Positions 7,875 to 12,237 of a DNA stretch of 12,237 nucleotides are shown in pieces. The stretch is from Akkermansiaceae bacterium UBA985 (lineage in GTDB: Bacteria; Verrucomicrobiota; Verrucomicrobiia; Verrucomicrobiales; Akkermansiaceae), in the NCBI GenBank assembly GCA_002292185.1, contig DBBL01000184.1:12899-25135 (forward strand), given 5' to 3'. The translations under genes and the position numbers were made by a program. Every line of letters starts with the position of its first letter. Positions within the stretch are counted from its first letter, which is position 1. The notes below the pieces were generated by a model that was given only the letters and a program-made list of their open reading frames with translations, was not told the DNA's origin and searched no databases.

Positions 7875-9089
7875 ATGAGTGCAGTTAAGAATTTACCCGA
7901 TTATTTGAGCAAAGAAATCTTATTGAACCCTGAACAGCGCGTATTCCCCGATTTTAGCGTATCGAGGTTATTGGATACTGTCTTCAAACCAACACAAGGT
8001 TGCCGTGTTTGCATCTTAACTGATTTCGATGAGCCCGAGCGCTGGATGAAAGATTTCGCCTTCTTAAAATCCGATGGGTTTGAGGTGCAGAAAAACGCCC
8101 ATCATTATTTTTACGAAAGCCTAAGAGACGGCGTTATGGATGAACTAGGTATGACTGGTGGCGAAATGTTTGCCTACCGTTGCACCCATGGCTCCAATCT
8201 GGATCTCTCCGATGAGGTCTGGGATAGCGAAGGCAAAGAGCTTTCTCTGGATCGCGATATTTATACAAACTACGATATCGTCCTCTGTATTTCCACCTTC
8301 TCGGCAACAGCTCCCCTCACCGAGCGCTGCAAGGTGTTCGGCTTCCGTGGAGCAACCATGCACGGCATGAATGATATCATCTTACGCTCCGGCCTAGCCG
8401 TGAACTACGAAGAAGTCTCAGATGATGCCGAAAAAATCCGCCAAGCCCTGAACCGCGCCGACGAGGTAGAAATTGATTTTGAACTAGAAGACGGCCGCAT
8501 CCTTACCGCCTGGTTAGGACTGGACGGACAGGAGGCACAAAAGTCGCATGGCCTCTGCCAAGGAACCAAGCCCGACATCGCCAACCTACCCGCAGGCGAG
8601 GTCTACTTCGTCCCCGTTGATGCCCGCGGTCAATTCCCCATGAAGTATGAAGATGGCACCCTAGGCATCCTCGAAGTGGAAAACCGCGACGTGAAGTCCT
8701 CCAGCATTATCGAGGGTAACCAATCAACCATCGATGCGCACAATGCCCTCCTAGCTGACGACCCAATGACAGGCACGCTGGGAGAACTTGGATTTGGCAC
8801 GCAAGTGCTTCCCGTTTCCTACCAAGACATCCAAGACGAGAAGGTTCTTGGAACCTGCCATTTAGCTACTGGTCGTGATGACCATCTCGGTGGAGACATT
8901 GTTCCCGACATGTTTAAAGAACACGTCAACTCCTCACATGACGACATCCTTTTCGCCCCCCACAAAACACCCAACTTCAACCTCAAAGAGGTCCGCATGA
9001 AGTGGGGCAAGGGTGACGATTGCCGCACTGAAGTCCTCATCCAAGACTTCAAGCCAGCGCCTTACATGATCAATTCACTGGCGCGCTAA
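7875..9089 (+). CDS. M29-like metallo-aminopeptidase (aminopeptidase T/AmpS-type)
   Basis: A 404-residue cytoplasmic protein without signal peptide. Its C-terminal half carries the M29 pattern: LPAGEV (239-243, Glu242), TLGELGFGTQ (Glu304), DEKVLGTCHLATG (Glu322, His329) and NSSHDDIL (His355, Asp357), matching family blocks of the type GElgiGtN, DEK..GT.H.A.G and S..H.D. The Glu/His/Asp residues are the expected two-metal ligands. M29 enzymes remove N-terminal amino acids from peptides. The N-terminal half (about 1-230) is more divergent, so exact substrate and activity are uncertain. The ATG at 7875 has no obvious Shine-Dalgarno. The last 185 bp (8905-9089) are repeated at 10439-10623 with only synonymous changes, so the 3' end of this gene may have been supplied by recombination. 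First-half codons look more A/T-ending than later ones, judged by eye. Confidence 0.72.
   Translation: MSAVKNLPDYLSKEILLNPEQRVFPDFSVSRLLDTVFKPTQGCRVCILTDFDEPERWMKDFAFLKSDGFEVQKNAHHYFYESLRDGVMDELGMTGGEMFAYRCTHGSNLDLSDEVWDSEGKELSLDRDIYTNYDIVLCISTFSATAPLTERCKVFGFRGATMHGMNDIILRSGLAVNYEEVSDDAEKIRQALNRADEVEIDFELEDGRILTAWLGLDGQEAQKSHGLCQGTKPDIANLPAGEVYFVPVDARGQFPMKYEDGTLGILEVENRDVKSSSIIEGNQSTIDAHNALLADDPMTGTLGELGFGTQVLPVSYQDIQDEKVLGTCHLATGRDDHLGGDIVPDMFKEHVNSSHDDILFAPHKTPNFNLKEVRMKWGKGDDCRTEVLIQDFKPAPYMINSLAR
8905..9089 (+). repeat. Copy A of 185-bp direct repeat (3' end of the M29 gene)
   Basis: This copy is in phase with the intact peptidase gene and ends at its TAA stop. It aligns without gaps to 10439-10623 at an offset of 1534, with about 13 mismatches (about 93% identity). 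Every mismatch is at a synonymous site or in the stop codon. Similarity stops abruptly at both ends. Confidence 0.9.
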
Positions 9090-9092
9090 GAT

Positions 9093-9129
9093 ACATGATT
9101 TTCATGTGCCAACAGCACGTTTAGTAAAC
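9093..9129. other. Two short perfect palindromes between convergent M29 and GT61 genes
   Basis: ACATGA-TTT-TCATGT (9093-9107) and GTTTA-G-TAAAC (9119-9129) lie in the 44-base gap between the ends of the two convergent genes, directly at the left junction of the inserted segment. Either may act in RNA 3'-end formation, but neither has a run of T typical of an intrinsic terminator. Confidence 0.35.
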
Positions 9130-9133
9130 TATT

Positions 9134-10432
9134 TCAATCTCCGACCATCAAAGAAAGCATTTGTTCTACATCTTTGAGATCGAAGATAATATCTGAGAAA
9201 TTATCTAAAGCATCTTCCTTAATGGTATCTTTTAAGGGCTTACTTTTTAGATAATAATAATCTAAATTAAGAATGTTAGATATCCCCCAATACATAGGAT
9301 TCACATTATCCGCCTGAAACAACTCCAAAACTTTAGCCCCCTCATTACAAAACACCAAATTCGTTAGGCTCGCACCATGGGGAGAAACCACCATCTCACA
9401 AGACGACAACAATTCCGCTTGCTGTGACACTGACATGGCATCAAGGCTTACGCTCTCAAAGCCGTATGTGCACAATAAAGCTTCTAATTGATCCTCATTT
9501 AAAATCTTACGATACAGAACATTTTTTCTATTGAGGTATATTCTCCGTGTCTTTTCTCGGTGGAGATTCCCTTTGAATAAATTCCTTATAAAATGGACCG
9601 TTTCGGGTCGGAAAAAGCAATCCACTCCATTCCTAGTACGTGATATAACGACAAGTTCTCTCGCACACACATGCGGGTGCCAATATTCATCTATTATTTT
9701 TTCACTTGGTATACCAAGCGCCCTAAGGGTCTCCTTTTGATACTTGGTTCTCGGCGAGTTTATATAAAAATAATCAATAGCATCGAATAATGCGTTATTG
9801 CTAGCTTGCAAGATTTCAATTCTCGGAATTAATTCCATCATCCAGTGGTAATAATTACCTTGAGCAAAGGGAGTGGCTAAAACCAACACCCTACCATCTA
9901 TATATTCTGCAGGCTTAGTTGCTATATCAGTAGAAAAAACATCATGAGTTTTGTCAACAGGGATATAGCTAGGCCCCGACATTGATTGATGCATCGACAG
10001 CTCTTCTATCAATCTATTATCATGCGACAGAACATAACCCTGCGCAAACACCCGCCCCTCTGGTATCACCGCAATAAATTGCGGCTTTAATTGCAGTGTT
10101 TGATAATTAGCGAAAACTTCACTAACATCATCTACCAATGTCTTAGGTTTGTTCATCACAAACGCCTCCTGGTTTTTTACCGCCTCAAAGTAGAAGCCAT
10201 TATCAGCAGTATATTCTTCCAAAGAGCTTATGAACTCCTGTGGCACATCATATTTCTTCCATTTGTAGATGTAACTCTTAATCTTAAGTTGAACTTTGAT
10301 GATACAACTGTGCAACCATTTCATAAACCCATTTGAAATAGGGCTTTTAAAGGCTAAAGTTAATAATCTCTGTAGTAATTGACGAATAATAATTACTGTT
10401 AAAATGTTAAGCCTATGAATTAGCAAGCGCAT
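9134..10432 (-). CDS. Glycosyltransferase family 61 (DUF563) protein
   Basis: A 432-residue protein with the GT61/DUF563 signature: YYHWMMELIPRIEIL (194-208), TRRIYLNRKNVLYRKILNED (295-314), and SVSLDAMSVSQQAELLSSCE then MVVSPHGASLTNLVFC (347-362). GT61 enzymes transfer sugars, often in exopolysaccharide, capsule or LPS-type glycan assembly; donor and acceptor cannot be predicted here. The N-terminus (about 1-55) is hydrophobic and basic and could sit at the membrane, or translation may start at Met37 (10324). The gene is clearly AT-richer than its neighbours (sampled lines 23-35% G+C), suggesting foreign origin. It lies alone between the two copies of the 185-bp peptidase repeat. Its 5' end is 6 bases from copy B, leaving no room for its own promoter outside that copy if 10432 is the start. 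Confidence 0.8.
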   Translation of the reverse strand: MRLLIHRLNILTVIIIRQLLQRLLTLAFKSPISNGFMKWLHSCIIKVQLKIKSYIYKWKKYDVPQEFISSLEEYTADNGFYFEAVKNQEAFVMNKPKTLVDDVSEVFANYQTLQLKPQFIAVIPEGRVFAQGYVLSHDNRLIEELSMHQSMSGPSYIPVDKTHDVFSTDIATKPAEYIDGRVLVLATPFAQGNYYHWMMELIPRIEILQASNNALFDAIDYFYINSPRTKYQKETLRALGIPSEKIIDEYWHPHVCARELVVISRTRNGVDCFFRPETVHFIRNLFKGNLHREKTRRIYLNRKNVLYRKILNEDQLEALLCTYGFESVSLDAMSVSQQAELLSSCEMVVSPHGASLTNLVFCNEGAKVLELFQADNVNPMYWGISNILNLDYYYLKSKPLKDTIKEDALDNFSDIIFDLKDVEQMLSLMVGD

Positions 10433-10438
10433 ATTATG

Positions 10439-10623
10439 CCGACATGTTTAAAGAACACGTCAACTCCTCGCATGACGACATCCTTTTTGCTCCCCACAAA
10501 ACACCCAACTTCAATCTTAAGGAGGTCCGCATGAAGTGGGGTAAGGGTGATGATTGCCGCACTGAAGTCCTCATCCAGGACTTTAAGCCAGCGCCTTACA
10601 TGATCAATTCACTAGCGCGATAG
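10439..10623 (+). pseudogene. Detached 3' fragment of the M29 peptidase gene (copy B)
   Basis: From 10441 the fragment encodes DMFKEHVNSSHDDILF... to MINSLAR and a TAG stop: 60 codons identical in protein to residues 345-404 of the peptidase at 7875-9089. It has no upstream body or start, so it is not a functional gene. Differences from copy A are all third-position or stop changes, for example TCA/TCG, TTC/TTT, AAC/AAT, CAA/CAG and CGC/CGA. Both copies must therefore have evolved as functional gene ends before coming together. By analogy with element insertion into the 3' end of icd, copy B could be the displaced native end and copy A the incoming one, but the reverse is possible. Confidence 0.88.
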
Positions 10624-10692
10624 GTCCAAATCTTAGCTAACTATTATCTAAGTCAAGAGCTCATCTAAACGAGCAATGCAAAGGGCCTGAAA

Positions 10693-11367
10693 CTACTCAG
10701 CCCCCTTCAACTTGGATTGACTTGATTCAGACAATTTAGAGATATCATACCACAAAGCTTTACCGCTGGGCAAAAGAAAGAGAACCCTATCACCCTCGAT
10801 CTCTTGAACCGCAGCCTTGATTTTCTTGCCCGCAGAATTTTCCCATTGCTTAAATTCAGGCGCCTTCTCTTTTTCTTCCTCTTTACTGACATTCGCTTCA
10901 TCTGCGGAGTCAACACCCCCAATCACGTCAACATCCTCAAGGGACTTACGAAGCTCTCGAACAGCCTTTCTCATATCAGCCTTCAGATCAGAGTAAGGCA
11001 CAGCATCGATCCCCTTTTCGCCGTCTGAGGTAGTGATGAAAACCATTGGGATGGTATTACCACCTTTTGCGCGCACATCCATAACCCCTTTAGGTAAGGA
11101 CTCCTTGTCTTTTTTACTATCAGCAAAGACAACAATACCGACGGTTTTAAATGATTTAAAGGCCTCCAAACTGGCGGCCACGCATGGGCCTCAGCTCGTG
11201 CCTGGATCAGTATAAACAAAGACGAGCGGCTTTTCTTTCTTGGTAGCTTTAACGATAGCCTCATCCAGCTCGTCCATTCCATGAATCGAACGAGGAATTT
11301 TCATATCAGCAGAAAGCACGCTAAATAAGCATACAAATAAGGCCGCCGTGGCTAAAAAAACTTTCAT
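10693..11367 (-). CDS. Secreted thioredoxin-like protein with SHD1-like domain; candidate selenoprotein with in-frame TGA (UGPC)
   Basis: Read through one TGA, the frame gives 224 residues from the ATG at 11367. Residues 1-20 (MKVFLATAALFVCLFSVLSA) form a signal peptide. A thioredoxin-like fold follows (about 28-130): KPLVFVYTDPGTS, then residue 59 = TGA (11191-11193), then GPC (60-62), then VAASLEAF. The TGA sits exactly at the first Cys of a CGPC redox motif, so selenocysteine (UGPC) is the natural reading. A cis-Pro candidate, Pro107 in GNTIPMVFI, supports the fold. A Lys/Glu-rich linker (about 150-172) leads to an SHD1-like domain (about 173-222): FKQWENSAGKKIKAAVQEIE, DRVLFLL, SGKALWYDISKLSES, a module common in planctomycetal and verrucomicrobial secreted proteins. 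The frame continues for 165 clean codons after the TGA with no frameshift. A SECIS-like hairpin lies downstream of the TGA. The likely location is the periplasm, as a thiol/disulfide or peroxide-handling protein. A nonsense mutation or sequencing error is the alternative. Confidence 0.72.
11161..11179 (-). promoter_or_regulatory. Candidate bacterial SECIS hairpin
   Basis: On the minus strand, 11 bases after the TGA, GGCCGCCAGTTTGGAGGCC can fold as GGCC/GGCC, a G-A mismatch, CCA/TGG and a GTT loop. The loop begins with G, 19 bases after the TGA. Bacterial SECIS elements are recalled as stem-loops immediately 3' of UGA with the apical loop about 16-37 bases away and a G in the first loop positions, and this fits. 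The stem is short, so it is suggestive only. Confidence 0.45.
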
Positions 11368-11449
11368 TGCTTTAACCCTAAGGACCTTACCATGAGGCGT
11401 CGAGCAAATATCCGCTGTAAGCTTAACCTTCAGCAAGAAAACAAGCTTA

Positions 11450-11490
11450 TCAGAAAGAAAAAGCCCCCACTGTCTGCACAGTGAGGGCTT
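11450..11490 (-). terminator. Rho-independent terminator of ahcY
   Basis: On the minus strand, shortly after the ahcY stop, AAGCCC and GGGCTT (outer stem) enclose CACTGT/ACAGTG with one mismatch pair and a four-base loop (11461-11490). A T-rich tract (TTTTTCTTTCT) follows in the direction of transcription. It separates ahcY from the thioredoxin-like gene, which therefore needs its own promoter within about 11368-11450. Confidence 0.85.
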
Positions 11491-11516
11491 GGTAAATACG
11501 TTAAGATAATCAGCTA

Positions 11517-12237
11517 TTAGTAGCGATAAGGCTCCGGCTTGTAAGGGCCATTGACTGGAACACCGATGTAATCAGCCTGATCTTGGCTGAGAACGGTGAG
11601 CTTACAACCAATCTTCTCGAGGTGAAGTCGAGCGACTTCCTCGTCAAGATGCTTTGGCAATACCTTTACTTCACCAGCCTTGTAGTTGTCTTTGTTTTTC
11701 CAAAGATCAATCTGGGCCAGTGTCTGGTTAGCAAAGCTGTTGGACATCACAAAGCTTGGGTGGCCTGTGGCACAACCAAGGTTTACCAGGCGGCCTTCTG
11801 CAAGCATGTAGAGGCTGTTACCCGTTGGGAATGTGTATTTGTCAACCTGTGGCTTGATGTTGAGATGCTCAACACCCTCAGCCTTGCTTAGAGAATCCAT
11901 CTGGATCTCATTATCAAAGTGACCAATATTACAAACGATCGCTTGATCCTTCATCTTCTCCATATGCTCAAGACGGATGATGTCGTAGTTACCCGTGGTG
12001 GTGACATAAATATCTCCCCAGCCGAGGGTGTCCTCAACGGTGAGAACACGGTAACCTTCCATCGCTGCCTGCAGCGCACAGATAGGGTCGATCTCAGTGA
12101 CCACGACTTGTGCTCCTTGGCCACGTAGCGCCTGAGCACAACCCTTGCCAACATCTCCGTAGCCGCAAACAACGGCCACTTTGCCGGAAATCATCACATC
12201 GGTGGCACGCTTGATAGCATCAACGAGCGATTCACGA
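11517..12237 (-). CDS. ahcY: S-adenosylhomocysteine hydrolase (adenosylhomocysteinase); 5' part beyond window
   Basis: This is the C-terminal 239 or so codons; the frame is open at the right edge, so the internal GTG at 12197 is not the true start. The first visible residues are [15 protein letters not shown]. Next come the NAD-binding Rossmann motif [12 protein letters not shown], then [35 protein letters not shown], and [20 protein letters not shown]. The C-terminal tail KPEPYRY is the conserved end in which a Lys and a Tyr reach the NAD of the neighbouring subunit. The enzyme reversibly splits S-adenosylhomocysteine into adenosine and homocysteine, recycling the methylation by-product; cytoplasmic tetramer in known family members. 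Followed by a strong terminator at 11450-11490. Confidence 0.97.
   Translation of the reverse strand, partial: RESLVDAIKRATDVMISGKVAVVCGYGDVGKGCAQALRGQGAQVVVTEIDPICALQAAMEGYRVLTVEDTLGWGDIYVTTTGNYDIIRLEHMEKMKDQAIVCNIGHFDNEIQMDSLSKAEGVEHLNIKPQVDKYTFPTGNSLYMLAEGRLVNLGCATGHPSFVMSNSFANQTLAQIDLWKNKDNYKAGEVKVLPKHLDEEVARLHLEKIGCKLTVLSQDQADYIGVPVNGPYKPEPYRY

Noticed and set aside
8787..8803. TGGCACG-type sigma-54 motif inside the M29 gene
   Set aside because: The spacing between the GG and GC elements is one base short and it is internal to a conserved coding block.
8905..10623. IS element or transposon bounded by direct repeats
   Set aside because: The repeats are 185-bp coding ends with synonymous divergence, not target-site duplications, and there are no terminal inverted repeats or transposase between them.
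10693..11181. Separate 162-residue ORF starting at a GTG (11181)
   Set aside because: The GTG is the Val codon after GPC, in the same frame as the upstream fragment; it starts in the middle of a thioredoxin fold and would lose the signal peptide. It is the downstream part of one gene.
11191..11436. 81-residue ORF ending at the TGA, with start at 11436
   Set aside because: The signal peptide begins at the ATG at 11367; the 23 residues before it are not signal-like, and the fragment stops inside the active site.

Overview
This 12.2 kb window is bacterial chromosomal DNA of moderate G+C. Several traits point to the PVC superphylum, most likely Verrucomicrobiota: an SHD1-like domain on a secreted protein, an S41 tail-specific protease with a long N-terminal region, a sigma-54 gene, an M29-type peptidase, and genes that lack clear Shine-Dalgarno sequences. 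The assignment is inferred from gene content, not from a marker gene.

Layout from left to right: (1) A Prc-type tail-specific protease on the minus strand runs off the left edge (1-1625). (2) A plus-strand run follows: hisI (histidine biosynthesis), a SerB-type phosphoserine phosphatase, then a 328-base AT-rich gap with DnaA-box-like sites, then dnaB. (3) An MFS transporter of the nucleoside:H+ symporter type on the minus strand is divergent from rpoN (sigma-54) on the plus strand. The shared upstream region holds a well-spaced -24/-12 (sigma-54) promoter pointing at rpoN and an 11-bp-periodic GCAYCCC repeat ending at the rpoN start. (4) An M29-like metallo-aminopeptidase gene is followed by an AT-rich GT61-type glycosyltransferase on the opposite strand. 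Beyond that lies a second copy of the last 185 bp of the peptidase gene, which differs only at synonymous sites. This looks like a small island inserted at, or recombined into, the 3' end of the peptidase gene. (5) A secreted thioredoxin-like protein on the minus strand has an in-frame TGA exactly where the first Cys of a CGPC active site belongs, and a SECIS-like hairpin sits just downstream. It is therefore a candidate selenoprotein (UGPC), joined to an SHD1-like domain. (6) A rho-independent terminator and the 3' part of ahcY (S-adenosylhomocysteine hydrolase) run off the right edge.

Most genes are housekeeping genes and do not form one pathway. The most interesting signals are the candidate Sec-thioredoxin/SHD1 protein, the synonymous 3'-end duplication flanking the glycosyltransferase, the helically phased DnaA-box arrays before dnaB, and the apparent sigma-54 promoter and phased repeat in front of rpoN itself.
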